Counted from the first letter of the stretch, positions 45,900-54,564 are shown. The stretch is 64,000 nucleotides of DNA from Bacillota bacterium (GCA_023415775.1 JAEZJM010000025.1:1-64000); one strand, 5' to 3'. Numbers and translations are program-made. The notes: generated from the sequence alone by a model not told the origin.

Positions 45900-47144
45900 A
45901 TGCCTAAAAAGAGAGCCAACAACACGGGCAGCGTTTATCCTGACAAGCAACGCGGAGGCTCCCGGGCCCAGCTGACTCTTGATGACGGCCAGCGCATTGG
46001 CAAGCGTTTCCCGGTTGCCGATGATAGTGATGATGAACGCGAGCGGGCCGAGAACGAAGCCTATGGCTGGCTTCACGAGCAGTTGCACCTCCAAAACAAG
46101 GGCGCCCTGGTACGCCCCAGCGACATCACTCTTGGCGAATGGCTCGGCGATTATCTTGAGCTCTACAGTAAGCCCAGTGTTAGGCAGCGCAGTTTCGAGC
46201 GCAATTTATCGGTAGCCAAGCATTGCAATCCGATCGCTGACTATAAACTCCAGGATCTGAAGCCCAACCACATACAAAAGCTCTACGCCTCCATACCCCT
46301 CAGCGGTGAAACAAAGCGCAAGGTTCATGTCCTGCTGACCTCAGCGCTCGCCCAGGCCGTCCGGAACGGCCTGCTATATACCAACCCTATGGACGGGGTT
46401 ATCGCGCCTAAGGTGACGCGTGAGGAAGTCGAGATATTCGCCAGAGAAGAAGTCGAGGCCCTGCTCAGCGCTGCCAAAGGTCACCGGTGGTATCCCGCCC
46501 TCCTCCTTGCCGCCCACACGGGCATGCGGCTGAGTGAGGTGCTGGGCCTCCGCTGGCAGGATGTCGACGTCGACGGCAAGACAGTACATATCAGGCAAAC
46601 CCTGCAGGTAGGCAGCACGGGTTTTATCTTCGACGAGCCGAAGACGAAGAACAGCAGGCGGAAGATAAGCATTCCCGCCAACGTGGCCACCATCCTGAAA
46701 GAGCTCCGGAAGCAGTACATGGAAAGCCTCCTGCCGAAAACGGATAAGCGAGGCCTGTGCTTTACCACCAGCGTCAACACGCCGATCGGCCCGCGTAACT
46801 TTGAGCGGTGGTGGGAGAGCCTGCAGAAAGAGTGCTGCCCCGAATATAAGAAGCTTTGCCACCGGCGCCAGCAGCTTTCCGGCCTGAAGCAGACCGACAC
46901 TAAGGAATTCAAAGATGTCGTTAAGAAGATCGCGGAGGTAGCGAAAGCCAATCACAAGAAGTTCCATGCGCTGCGCCATACCCACGCCACAGAGCTGCTC
47001 GCGGCCGGTGTCCCGGTGATCGACGTCTCGCGCCGGCTCGGCCACGCAAAGCCGTCCACCACACTCGACCTGTACGGTCATGCCATACCCGGCAATGATC
47101 AGAAGGTGGCCCAGAAAGCCGGAAAACTATATCGACTGAAATAG
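45900..47144 (+). CDS. int: tyrosine recombinase, phage integrase
   Basis: 414 residues with an N-terminal AP2-like arm-binding part, a SAM-like core-binding part and the catalytic domain. Active site: R210 (H-T-G-M-R), H356-x2-R359 (H-A-L-R-H), H382 (L-G-H) and nucleophile Y392 (L-D-L-Y-G-H). A 35-residue charged insert at about 310-350 is unusual. Ends 115 bp from the 3' end of tRNA-Arg, the likely attachment site. GGAGG precedes the ATG by 5 bp. Confidence 0.93.
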   Translation: MPKKRANNTGSVYPDKQRGGSRAQLTLDDGQRIGKRFPVADDSDDERERAENEAYGWLHEQLHLQNKGALVRPSDITLGEWLGDYLELYSKPSVRQRSFERNLSVAKHCNPIADYKLQDLKPNHIQKLYASIPLSGETKRKVHVLLTSALAQAVRNGLLYTNPMDGVIAPKVTREEVEIFAREEVEALLSAAKGHRWYPALLLAAHTGMRLSEVLGLRWQDVDVDGKTVHIRQTLQVGSTGFIFDEPKTKNSRRKISIPANVATILKELRKQYMESLLPKTDKRGLCFTTSVNTPIGPRNFERWWESLQKECCPEYKKLCHRRQQLSGLKQTDTKEFKDVVKKIAEVAKANHKKFHALRHTHATELLAAGVPVIDVSRRLGHAKPSTTLDLYGHAIPGNDQKVAQKAGKLYRLK

Positions 47145-47150
47145 TAAAGG

Positions 47151-47182
47151 GCCAGTCTCCCCTCGGGAAACTGGCTCTAAAT
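47151..47182 (+). terminator. integrase terminator-like hairpin
   Basis: GCCAGT(C)TCCC-CTC-GGGA(A)ACTGGC, an imperfect hairpin of six plus four pairs, followed by TCTAAATTTTA, 6 bp after the integrase stop. Confidence 0.5.
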
Positions 47183-47190
47183 TTTAGGTA

Positions 47191-47210
47191 TTGCACCCAT
47201 GTTGCACCCA
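47191..47210. repeat. TTGCACCCA direct repeats, candidate integrase arm sites
   Basis: TTGCACCCA at 47191-47199 and 47202-47210, period 11 bp, with a partial third copy (TGCACCA) near 47229. They lie between the integrase gene and tRNA-Arg, where arm-type Int binding sites are expected. Confidence 0.55.
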
Positions 47211-47259
47211 AGTGATCACCGGACTAGATGCACCACATTCTACAACCCTTGAATTTACT

Positions 47260-47335
47260 TGGCGCGCCTGGTAGGAATCGAACCTACGGCACACGGATTA
47301 GAAGTCCGTTGCTCTATCCCCTGAGCTACAGGCGC
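47260..47335 (-). tRNA. tRNA-Arg (anticodon TCT), probable attB
   Basis: 76 nt including encoded CCA. Acceptor GCGCCTG (47335-47329) pairs with CAGGCGC (47270-47264); discriminator G; anticodon loop CTTCTAA. Full D, anticodon and T arms are visible. The 3' end faces the integrase, as expected if the phage integrated into the tRNA 3' half and restored it. The other att copy must lie left of the window. Confidence 0.93.
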
Positions 47336-47376
47336 ATATATTGACTACCTTCGCGCGACCATTTACTTACCGAAAG

Positions 47377-47406
47377 ATTATAGCATTTCTTATTGACCCG
47401 TGTCAA
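47377..47406 (-). promoter_or_regulatory. promoter of tRNA-Arg
   Basis: On the minus strand TTGACA (47406-47401), 18-nt spacer, TATAAT (47382-47377), about 42 bp before the tRNA 5' end. Confidence 0.8.
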
Positions 47407-47573
47407 TAAAGCCCCGCTGGCATTATTGGCCATCGGCCGCTGGCGGCATAAGCGCCAGGCGATACCAATATTATAAACTTCTTCTCCGGAGACAGGGTGT
47501 ATAGGGGAATTTATGAGAGGGTTTACCAGATTCGTGTCGAAAAGTATGTCCAGTACGTAGAGGGGGTGGGGTT

Positions 47574-48452
47574 ATGTTAAAAATGGATCAGGCTGTCGCC
47601 AATGAACTGACCGATTTTATTTACGGCAGGACGGGGTACCATACTATTGTCTGCGACGCTACCGGCACGATAATCGCCGATTCGGCCAAAACCCGCATCG
47701 GGACCGTGCACGGCGGCGCCAAGAAGATCTTGACAACAGATATCGATGCCATTATCGTCACTGAAGAAGACGCCGCCGCTTCCGATGGCAAAATGAAGCC
47801 GGGTGCCAACATGGCTATCAAGGACGGCGGGGAAAAAATCGGCTCTTTCGGCATCGCCGGCAATCCTCAGGTCGTCGAGCCCGTTGTGAAGATTGCCGCC
47901 GGCCTCGTCCTCTCTCGGTTGCAGGATAAAGAAACTACCGCCAGGATCAGCAAGTTGGTTAACGCCCTTTATTCTTCGCTGGAGCAAGCCGCGGCGGCCA
48001 TCGAAGAGTTATCCGCTTCGTCGCAGGAGCTGGCTTCCACAAGCCAGGAGGCGGCGTCATTGTCTAGAGAAGCCGCAGAAAAAGTCAATAATACCACGGA
48101 GATCCTCGAACTTATCAAGCGGGTCGCCCAACAGACCAACCTGCTCGGCCTTAATGCCGCCATCGAAGCCGCCAGGGCAGGGGAGCTGGGTCGCGGGTTC
48201 GCGGTCGTCGCCGACGAGGTGCGCAAGCTGGCCGACGAGAGCAGTCGGTCGGTGGGGGAAATCAACGCGATGCTCAACCAGTTCCGGGTTTCGGTGGAAC
48301 AGGTTCTGAAGAATGTCGAGCAAAACAGCACCATCACCCAGGAGCAGGCCAAATCCACCCAGGAAATCGCCCGCATGATCGAAGGCTTGCGCAATGTCGG
48401 CCAGGATCTGATAGCGGTTGCCGAGAAAACCACCGGTATCGATGGAAAATAG
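47574..48452 (+). CDS. soluble methyl-accepting chemotaxis protein with sugar-diacid-type sensor domain
   Basis: 292 residues, no transmembrane helix. N-terminal 130 residues (I-Y-G-R-T-G-Y-H-T-I-V-C-D, G-S-F-G-I-A-G-N-P) resemble the CdaR/sugar-diacid recognition domain; the C-terminal 150 are a MCP signalling coiled coil with E-A-A-R-A-G-E-x-G-R-G-F-A-V-V-A-D-E-V-R-type hairpin. Signals to CheA/CheW from the cytoplasm. GGGGGTGGGG ribosome-binding site. First host gene right of the prophage. Confidence 0.88.
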   Translation: MLKMDQAVANELTDFIYGRTGYHTIVCDATGTIIADSAKTRIGTVHGGAKKILTTDIDAIIVTEEDAAASDGKMKPGANMAIKDGGEKIGSFGIAGNPQVVEPVVKIAAGLVLSRLQDKETTARISKLVNALYSSLEQAAAAIEELSASSQELASTSQEAASLSREAAEKVNNTTEILELIKRVAQQTNLLGLNAAIEAARAGELGRGFAVVADEVRKLADESSRSVGEINAMLNQFRVSVEQVLKNVEQNSTITQEQAKSTQEIARMIEGLRNVGQDLIAVAEKTTGIDGK

Positions 48453-48495
48453 TTGCGCATCATTAATTTTTTGGCCCGACCACTAGGCCAAGCTA

Positions 48496-48525
48496 AAGCG
48501 GCCCGCTGCAGCGGGCCGCTTTTTG
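48496..48525. terminator. bidirectional terminator after the chemoreceptor
   Basis: AAAGCGGCCCGC-TGCA-GCGGGCCGCTTTTT; a 10-bp GC stem with T or A runs on both sides, between the chemoreceptor and the convergent zinc-ribbon gene. Confidence 0.88.
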
Positions 48526-48558
48526 CGCTTCCGGGGAAGCCTATTCTCCGAGGTATTG

Positions 48559-48750
48559 TCAGAAGAGCTGCAACTGATCCTGCTCCGGGTCTATCTTGGC
48601 CGGGTTGATATGTTTCATCTCCCGCGCGAATATCCATCGGTCGCAGGCGCGGCAGTAGACGCTGGCATTTTCGTACGCCCAGGCGAGGTCGCGGCCGCAT
48701 TTGGGACAGACAAACTGAATCATGAGCTTTTGTGCCGCAACAGCCGTCAC
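48559..48750 (-). CDS. small zinc-ribbon host protein
   Basis: 63 residues from GTG 48750, 7-8 nt after GGAGG. Contains C-P-K-C-G-R-D and C-R-A-C-D-R-W, a single zinc ribbon, followed by H-I-N-P-A-K. Function unknown. It stands alone between a terminator and the tRNA pair. Confidence 0.6.
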   Translation of the reverse strand: MTAVAAQKLMIQFVCPKCGRDLAWAYENASVYCRACDRWIFAREMKHINPAKIDPEQDQLQLF

Positions 48751-48855
48751 CCAATCCACCTCCGAGCATCCGTATCTATTATTGTTAATTCGCCCCGAAC
48801 GCTCAAAACCCTCTTCCTCGGTCCGCGAACCGAACTGCCGATAATAATAATTAAA

Positions 48856-48878
48856 CCGCCCGGATTATCGCCGGGCGG
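48856..48878 (-). terminator. terminator of the tRNA-Pro/tRNA-Gly transcript
   Basis: On the minus strand CCGCCCGG-CGATAAT-CCGGGCGG followed by TTTAATTATTATTAT, 14 bp after the tRNA-Gly 3' end. Confidence 0.82.
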
Positions 48879-48891
48879 CTTGTCGAAGTAT

Positions 48892-48965
48892 TGGAGCGGG
48901 TGATGGGAATCGAACCCACACGACCAGCTTGGAAGGCTGGGGCTCTACCATTGAGCTACACCCGC
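48892..48965 (-). tRNA. tRNA-Gly (anticodon TCC)
   Basis: 74 nt with encoded CCA; acceptor GCGGGTG/CACCCGC, discriminator T, anticodon loop CTTCCAA. Confidence 0.93.
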
Positions 48966-48979
48966 AGTTTAATAAAACG

Positions 48980-49056
48980 TGGTCGGAGCGGCAGGATTTG
49001 AACCTGCGACCCCCTGGTCCCAAGCCAGGTGCTCTACCAAGCTGAGCCACGCCCCG
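48980..49056 (-). tRNA. tRNA-Pro (anticodon TGG)
   Basis: 77 nt with encoded CCA; acceptor CGGGGCG/CGCTCCG with one G-T pair, anticodon loop CTTGGGA. Cotranscribed with tRNA-Gly from the promoter at 49072. Confidence 0.93.
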
Positions 49057-49071
49057 TGAACCGCAAGGAGT

Positions 49072-49100
49072 ATTATACTATACGGCCTGCGGAGTGTCAA
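49072..49100 (-). promoter_or_regulatory. consensus promoter of the tRNA-Pro/Gly pair
   Basis: Minus strand TTGACA (49100-49095), 17-nt spacer, TATAAT (49077-49072), 16 bp before the tRNA-Pro 5' end. Confidence 0.85.
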
Positions 49101-49184
49101 GTGTTAAAGTAGACATAATGTCGATGGGCCGACTTGAATTACCGTAGGCTGGCTAGCGGACTGCAGCCGCAAGCCAGCCTACCT

Positions 49185-49742
49185 TTACAGCCGCCGGTAT
49201 TGCTTCTGCCCTTCCTCGTAATAGTTGCGTCCCTCGCTGTCGATGACGACGATGGCCGGGAAGTCCTCGACCGTCATCTTGGCGAACGCCTCGGCGCCCA
49301 GATCGGGGTAGGCCACGACTTCATACCCCTTGACCGTCCGGGCGATGAGGGCTGCGGCCCCGCCGGTGGCGGCGAAGTAGACCGCGCCGTGTTTTTTCAT
49401 GGCTTCGACAACCTCGGCGCTGCGGTAGCCTTTGCCAATCATGCCTCTCAGCCCTGCGTCCAGCATTCGCGGGGTATAGGCGTCCATACGGCCGCTGGTG
49501 GTCGGCCCGGCCGAGCCGATAGGCTGCCCGGGCTTCGCCGGGCTCGGGCCGACATAGTAGATGACTTGATCGTGCATATCGATGGGGAGTCTTTCTCCCC
49601 GGTCGAGGGCCTCGATCATGCGCTTATGGGCGGCGTCGCGGGCGGTATAGATGTCGCCGGTGATGAGGACGCTGTCGCCGGCCCGCAGTTTCCGAGCAAC
49701 GTCCGCGCTGAGCGGGGTTGTGATGCGGATGGGTTCGGCCAT
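49185..49742 (-). CDS. class I fumarase (or tartrate dehydratase) beta subunit
   Basis: 185 residues from ATG 49742 after AGGGGGA. Key features: G-D-x-V-L-I-T-G, I-G-S-A-G-P-T-T-S-G-R-M-D, and G-G-A-A-A-L; these match the C-terminal domain of class I fumarases and of TtdB. With the alpha subunit encoded just upstream it forms the oxygen-sensitive hydro-lyase interconverting fumarate and malate. Substrate could also be tartrate; the gene context with fumarate reductase remnants favours fumarate. Confidence 0.88.
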   Translation of the reverse strand: MAEPIRITTPLSADVARKLRAGDSVLITGDIYTARDAAHKRMIEALDRGERLPIDMHDQVIYYVGPSPAKPGQPIGSAGPTTSGRMDAYTPRMLDAGLRGMIGKGYRSAEVVEAMKKHGAVYFAATGGAAALIARTVKGYEVVAYPDLGAEAFAKMTVEDFPAIVVIDSEGRNYYEEGQKQYRRL

Positions 49743-49755
49743 GCTCTCATTCCCC

Positions 49756-50601
49756 CTATATTTCGATTTCCGCATGCCTGGTGGCATGGCAGTTGATGTT
49801 GATCGCGACCGGCATGCCGGCGATGTGGGTGGGGAAATACTCGATGTTGACCGCCAGGGCGGTGACGGTGCCGCCCAGACCCTGCGGGCCAACACCCGTT
49901 TTGTTGACGAGTTCGAGAATTTCCGCCTCGAGTCTGGCGTATTCCGGGTTGGCGTTGCACTCGCTTATCGGCCTTATCAAAGCCTTTTTGGCCAACAATG
50001 CCGCCTTCTCCATCGTGCCGCCGATGCCCATGCCGATGACGATCGGCGGGCAAGGGTTTGAGCCTGCGGCGCTCACTGTGTCGACGGCGAACTTCTTAAT
50101 GCCGGCAATCCCGGCTGAGGGCGGGAACATCTTCAGGGCGCTCATGTTCTCGCTGCCGAAGCCTTTGGGGGCGAGGGTGATTTTTACCTTATCGCCGGAA
50201 ACGATGGCGATATGAAGGATGGCCGGAGTGTTGTCGCCGGTATTCTTGCGGACGAAAACCGGGTCGTCGACGACTGATTTGCGCAGATATCCTTCGTTAT
50301 AGCCTTTCGCGACGCCGGCGTTGACGGCCGCTTCGAGGTCGCCGCCGACGATGCGGACGTCCTGACCGATCTCCATGAACACGACCGCCATGCCGGTGTC
50401 TTGGCAGATGGGCATGGCCTGATCGCGGGCGATGCAGGCGTTTGTCACCAGTTGGCTGAAAATTTCCCGGCCGAGCGGCGATTCCTCCGCTTTTTGCCCG
50501 TTTTCGAGGGCGCTGAAAATATCCTCGGCCAGGTAATAGTTGGCGTCGACGGCGAGCTTCGCCACCGCCGCCGTGATTTGGCCGGCTTCCACAGTACGCA
50601 T
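49756..50601 (-). CDS. class I fumarase (or tartrate dehydratase) alpha subunit
   Basis: 281 residues. The iron-sulfur cluster ligands are expected in I-C-Q-D-T-G-M (about 65), N-P-C-P-P (about 185) and S-E-C-N-A (about 217), all present. Order alpha then beta is normal. Divided subunits are typical of anaerobes. ATG has an AAAAGGAGGCC site upstream. Transcription probably comes from the gap after the sigma-54 regulator gene. Confidence 0.9.
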   Translation of the reverse strand: MRTVEAGQITAAVAKLAVDANYYLAEDIFSALENGQKAEESPLGREIFSQLVTNACIARDQAMPICQDTGMAVVFMEIGQDVRIVGGDLEAAVNAGVAKGYNEGYLRKSVVDDPVFVRKNTGDNTPAILHIAIVSGDKVKITLAPKGFGSENMSALKMFPPSAGIAGIKKFAVDTVSAAGSNPCPPIVIGMGIGGTMEKAALLAKKALIRPISECNANPEYARLEAEILELVNKTGVGPQGLGGTVTALAVNIEYFPTHIAGMPVAININCHATRHAEIEI

Positions 50602-50684
50602 GAATGGCCTCCTTTTCTTTGATGTATTGCCGCGCCGCGCACGGCCCTGTCTGGTTTATGGCCAATGTATTACTATTATGGCCG

Positions 50685-52391
50685 CTATTTCGCCTCCCCC
50701 AGGCCGTATTTGCGCAGTTTGTTGTACAGGGTTGCCAGGGAGATGCCGAGCGCCCCGGCCGCCTGTTTCTTGCCGTCGAGGTTGTGGCCGTACTTGGCGA
50801 TTGCCAGACCGATCAGCCGGCGCTCCATTTCCTCGAAGGTCATGACGTCGGTGTCGCGCAGGCTGAGGTCGCGTTTGGGGAAATCGGCCAGCGGCCCCAG
50901 TTTCGCGGCGGTGATCGTATCCCCGTCGGCGGTTACCACCGCCCGCTCGACGATGTTTTCCAGCTCGCGCAGGTTTCCGGGCCAGTCGTAGCGTTTCATC
51001 TCGGCCAGGGCCCCGGCGGAAAAGCCGCGGATGCGTTTGCCGAGGAGACGGTTGAATCTGGCGAGAGCGCTCTCTACGAGCAGGGGAATGTCCTCCTTGC
51101 GGGCTCTGAGAGGCGGCATGGTCAGCTCAATGACCTTGAGCCGGTAGTAAAGGTCCTCGCGGAAAGTGCCAACGGCGATCAGCTTGGCCAGGTCGCGGTT
51201 TGTAGCGGCGACGACCCGAACGTCTACGGGCTTGGGCTGCGTGCCTCCGACCCTTTCGATCTCCCTCTCCTGCAGGACGCGGAGCAGCTTGCCCTGGAGC
51301 TGGTGCGGCATGTCGCCGATTTCGTCGAGGAAGATAGTCCCGCGGTTGGCCAGCTCGAATTTGCCCATCTTGCTTTCGGTGGCTCCGGTGAAGGCTCCCT
51401 TTTCGTAGCCGAAGAACTCGCTTTCCAGGAGCGTTTCCGGGATGGCGGCGCAGTTGACGCGGATGAAGGGGAAGTTCCGCCGGCTGCTGGTGTTGTGGAT
51501 GGCGTGGGCGAAGAGTTCCTTGCCGGTGCCGCTCTCGCCCATGATGAGCACCGTCGAATTGGTGTCGGCGATTTTGCGGGCCACCTCGACGACCTCCCGC
51601 AAGGCGGGGTTGGTGCCGAGCACGTCGTCGAAGGAGTATTTCGCGCTGGTCACTTCGCCGAATTTGACCGACAGGCGCTCAAGAAGCCGCGACTGGCGCT
51701 GAAGCTGTTCCATGAGGCGCATGACGTCGGTAAGGGGCTGGAAGACGACCACGGCGCCCACCATCTCGCCGCCCTGGCCGGCGTAGATGGGGGCGGCGTT
51801 GGATACGACTTCGATTTCGGTGCCGCCGACAACGCTGCGATGGCCGAAAACCGGCTGCCGGGTGTGTAGGCAACGGGTCAGCGCCCCGTTCGGCGAACCC
51901 CGGAAGATATTTTTGCCGATGCGGTCGTCGGCGCTGATGCCGGAAATCTTTGTGAACGAGGGGTTAACGTATTTTACCGTGCCGTCGGTATCGGCGACCT
52001 CGATGCCCTCCTGGACTGAATTGAGGATGGCGTCGAGTTCGCCTTTGATGTTCTTGATCTCGATGAGTTGCTGGGTCTCGTCGAGGATGGTGAGCATCAG
52101 TTCCGCCGCTTTGCCGTCCATTACGGTCGCGCCGGCCGGCTTGTAGGCCAGCAGCCTTTCGCGCACCTCCGCGCGGCCGGTGGCTTCGATGTAGATGTTG
52201 ACGTCGGTAAGAGCGAGGAGCGCGGTGAAATCGTTGGTGACGAAAACCCCGTCCTTGCGGGCCAACAGTGCGCCGGGCGCTTCGGGGTCGATATCGGCGA
52301 CACCGAGGATGATGACGTTTTTCGTTGTTTTCAGGGTCTGGTACACGACTGTGCCGCCCTTGCCAAGGCCGATTATCGCAACTTTGTACAC
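50685..52391 (-). CDS. sigma-54-dependent activator with Rossmann-like sensor, PAS, AAA+ and Fis domains
   Basis: 568 residues. Residues 1-100 form a nucleotide-binding-like fold with I-I-G-L-G-K-G-G (6-13) and D-I-D near 35, as in NAD-dependent oxidoreductases; 120-220 PAS domain; 250-480 AAA+ domain with Walker A G-E-S-G-T-G-K-E and G-A-F-T-G-A (332-337); C-terminal Fis helix-turn-helix (A-L-G-I-S-L-A-T-L-Y-N-K-L). It likely activates the adjacent fumarase operon via sigma-54. The dinucleotide-sensing N-terminus is unusual. GTG start after GGGAG. Confidence 0.88.
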   Translation of the reverse strand: MYKVAIIGLGKGGTVVYQTLKTTKNVIILGVADIDPEAPGALLARKDGVFVTNDFTALLALTDVNIYIEATGRAEVRERLLAYKPAGATVMDGKAAELMLTILDETQQLIEIKNIKGELDAILNSVQEGIEVADTDGTVKYVNPSFTKISGISADDRIGKNIFRGSPNGALTRCLHTRQPVFGHRSVVGGTEIEVVSNAAPIYAGQGGEMVGAVVVFQPLTDVMRLMEQLQRQSRLLERLSVKFGEVTSAKYSFDDVLGTNPALREVVEVARKIADTNSTVLIMGESGTGKELFAHAIHNTSSRRNFPFIRVNCAAIPETLLESEFFGYEKGAFTGATESKMGKFELANRGTIFLDEIGDMPHQLQGKLLRVLQEREIERVGGTQPKPVDVRVVAATNRDLAKLIAVGTFREDLYYRLKVIELTMPPLRARKEDIPLLVESALARFNRLLGKRIRGFSAGALAEMKRYDWPGNLRELENIVERAVVTADGDTITAAKLGPLADFPKRDLSLRDTDVMTFEEMERRLIGLAIAKYGHNLDGKKQAAGALGISLATLYNKLRKYGLGEAK

Positions 52392-52477
52392 GTTTAAGCT
52401 CCCGTGTTCTAATTATTATAAAACATTATATTTTACCTTCCGGCCGATGACAACAAAGTTCAGTTCGGAACGTATCC

Positions 52478-53185
52478 CTAGCCGCCAAGGAGGCGGCTGA
52501 GGGCGAAGCGGTTGACTTCGCGGGTGAGCTTGGCCAGCGAGGTCGTCAGCGGTATCTCCTTGGGGCAGGCGCGAACGCAGTTCTGGCTGTTGCCCCAGCC
52601 CGCTATGCTCCCGGGCGCCATGAGGGCGGAGATGACGTTCATGTTCGGGCGATAGGGAACGCGGAACTCCTCATGGTAGGGCGGTTCCGCCGGCGAGTCC
52701 TGGCGCTTGACGATGAGGTGAATTGTTCGATATCGTAGCGCCGCGGCCGCGGTTTGATGGTGGGAAGCATCCACTTCTTCGTAAGTAAGCCGCGGGCCGT
52801 CGGGGACGTATTCGGCCTTGGTGGTTTTGAGCCCGTTGGCGTCGTCACGGTCGGGGAAGTCGGGCTTGTAGTGTGCGCCGCGGCTTTCGTCACGAGCCAG
52901 CGCCCCTAGCGTTATGACCCTTGCCAGGTTCCACTCCTCAAGAAAATACCACGTTTTTCCGTATTTGTACGTCCATATCCGGCCGCCTTCACCGCGGGCC
53001 GACTCGGACATCAGGCGGAGCTTGTCGTCGCCGGGGATGGCGGTGGGGTGGATCTGGACGAATTCGCCGTTCGCGTAGCAGGTGCCCTGACGGAAAGCAG
53101 CGGCGGCCGCCGCCCCGGTGTTGATCATCGAATTGGTACTCCGACCGAAGATCATCCCAGGCCGCCGGTAGGCTGGGCATGGCAT
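52478..53185 (-). pseudogene. sdhA-sdhB (succinate dehydrogenase/fumarate reductase) fossil
   Basis: An open frame of 235 codons stitched from separate pieces: flavoprotein middle (F-G-R-S-T-N-S-M-I-N-T-G through W-Y-F-L-E-E-W), flavoprotein end (L-A-R-V-I-T-L-G-A ... Y-E-E-V-D-A-S-H), then iron-sulfur subunit start (R-T-I-H-L-I-V-K-R-Q) and its end (N-C-V-R-A-C-P-K-E-I-P-L-T). Both large internal deletions near 52930 and 52620, a single-base frameshift near 52755 in S-H-I-K-P-R-P and loss of the sdhA stop/sdhB start near 52730 are visible. It cannot encode a working enzyme. Confidence 0.85.
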
Positions 53186-53268
53186 CTCCTCCTATGATGG
53201 TCTGATAATGCGACCGGCGGGTAAAAAAGCATCACCAGCCGGTGCTGGTGAAGCGAAAAATTTGCCGG

Positions 53269-53460
53269 TTACTCTCTTTCGGCCGCGTCGCGGCCGCCGG
53301 ACGATGTCTCGATTATCTCGCTGTGGGCGCCATGTACCCCGCACTCTGGGCATAGCCACGTCTGCACCCGCAGCATCAACCTGCGGTCGTTGAAATCATA
53401 CCCTACCGTGGTATATTTCGATGCTTTTTCGAGATGCTCACACCAGTGGGCTCTCTTCAT
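53269..53460 (-). CDS. 63-residue small host protein with cysteine pair
   Basis: ATG 53460 after GGGGAGGGTG. Basic start with W-C-E-H, then W-L-C-P-E-C-G-V-H-G, probably a zinc-binding site. No known family. Isolated between the sdh fossil and a long intergenic region. Confidence 0.55.
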   Translation of the reverse strand: MKRAHWCEHLEKASKYTTVGYDFNDRRLMLRVQTWLCPECGVHGAHSEIIETSSGGRDAAERE

Positions 53461-53856
53461 CTCTATTCACCCTCCCCACATTTTTTGGACCCGCCATAAC
53501 GTAATGCAAAAAGCGTGCCAAAATCGATTTCAGTATTTTTAGGCCTTTGCGGCGACCGACCCCTGGCAGTGTTTCTAAAAATTATAAGCAGCCGAAAGGC
53601 AAGCCTGCTGGCAATCGTTGCCGGCAGAGGCATCGCCCGCCTGTCGGTCTGACCAATATACCGGCATTCTAATAATTGTAATTATTATAACTTTTATAAT
53701 TTTTCGGGCTTAATAAGTCGTGTTACGGTCGCAGAATGTCTCAACTTGGTAAAAATATTGACCTCAGGCGAAAAACTGTGATATTTTATATCTGTATATT
53801 TTTCTGGAGAATATCGCGATCAACCCGGCACGTACGATCCGAGGAGGAGTAAACCC
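53461..53856. other. 396-bp intergenic region upstream of the GntR gene
   Basis: Holds the promoter for the rightward GntR gene at 53758-53787 and an AT-rich stretch with interleaved TTATAAT-like elements (about 53670-53705) that could be operator or divergent promoter sites. No further open frame or RNA is recognised. Confidence 0.5.
53758..53787 (+). promoter_or_regulatory. promoter of the GntR gene
   Basis: TTGACC, 18-nt spacer, TATTTT; transcription would start about 60 bp upstream of the ATG at 53857, leaving room for a GAGGAGGAG ribosome-binding site. Confidence 0.55.
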
Positions 53857-54555
53857 ATGGGCAGCATGTCGCCTATCCATCTAGATAATTACAAACCGCT
53901 CCGCGAAGTCGTCTTCGACGTCCTGCGCAACGCCATCACCAGCGGCCTGCTGCAGCCAGGGGAACGCCTTATGGAAAACCAGCTTGCCGAGCAGCTCCGG
54001 GTAAGCCGCACCCCCGTCCGCGAGGCGATCCGCAAGCTGGAGCAGGAGGGGTTTGTCGTCATGGCGCCCCGCCGCGGCACCTATGTCGCCGACATTTCCA
54101 TCCGCGACATCAACGAGGTGTTCGAGATCCGCTCCGCCCTCGAAGTGCTGGCAGCCGGCCTGGCAGCCGAACGGATCGGCGAGGACGACCTCGAGCATCT
54201 GGAACGGCTGCTGGTGGAGATCGGCGAATATATCGAGAAGGGCGACACGGCGAAAATTGTCGAGGCCGACTGCCGTTTCCACGATATTCTTTACGGCGCC
54301 ACCAACAACAAAACGCTGGCCGCCATCATCAGTAATCTGCGGGAAAAACTGACCGTCTTCCGGACCATTTCCTACGGCTACCCCGGCCGGGCGAAGCGTT
54401 CGCTGGAGGAACACCGTCGCATCGTAGAGGCGCTGGCGCGGCGCAACCCGACCATCGCCCAACAGCTAGCCCGCAAACACATGGACAACGCCGAACAGAC
54501 GCTGCTGCTGCACATGAGCGAAAAAAACCAGGAACGCCGCAAGGCCGGCGAATAG
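53857..54555 (+). CDS. GntR-family regulator (FadR subfamily)
   Basis: 232 residues. N-terminal winged helix with L-R-V-S-R-T-P-V-R-E-A-I-R-K-L, then a helical FCD domain with the metal-binding pattern (E-A-D-C-R-F-H-D-I-L, and E-E-H-R-R-I-V-E-A). Such regulators sense organic acids and control their catabolism. It may regulate genes outside the window or the decayed sdh locus. Terminator follows directly. Confidence 0.88.
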   Translation: MGSMSPIHLDNYKPLREVVFDVLRNAITSGLLQPGERLMENQLAEQLRVSRTPVREAIRKLEQEGFVVMAPRRGTYVADISIRDINEVFEIRSALEVLAAGLAAERIGEDDLEHLERLLVEIGEYIEKGDTAKIVEADCRFHDILYGATNNKTLAAIISNLREKLTVFRTISYGYPGRAKRSLEEHRRIVEALARRNPTIAQQLARKHMDNAEQTLLLHMSEKNQERRKAGE

Positions 54556-54564
54556 GATAAAAGC

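Noticed and set aside
52639..52893. An alternative frame carrying P-T-I-K-P-R-P-R-R-Y-D-I-E inside the sdh fossil
   Set aside because: It is the original sdhA reading frame after the frameshift, evidence for the pseudogene rather than a separate gene.
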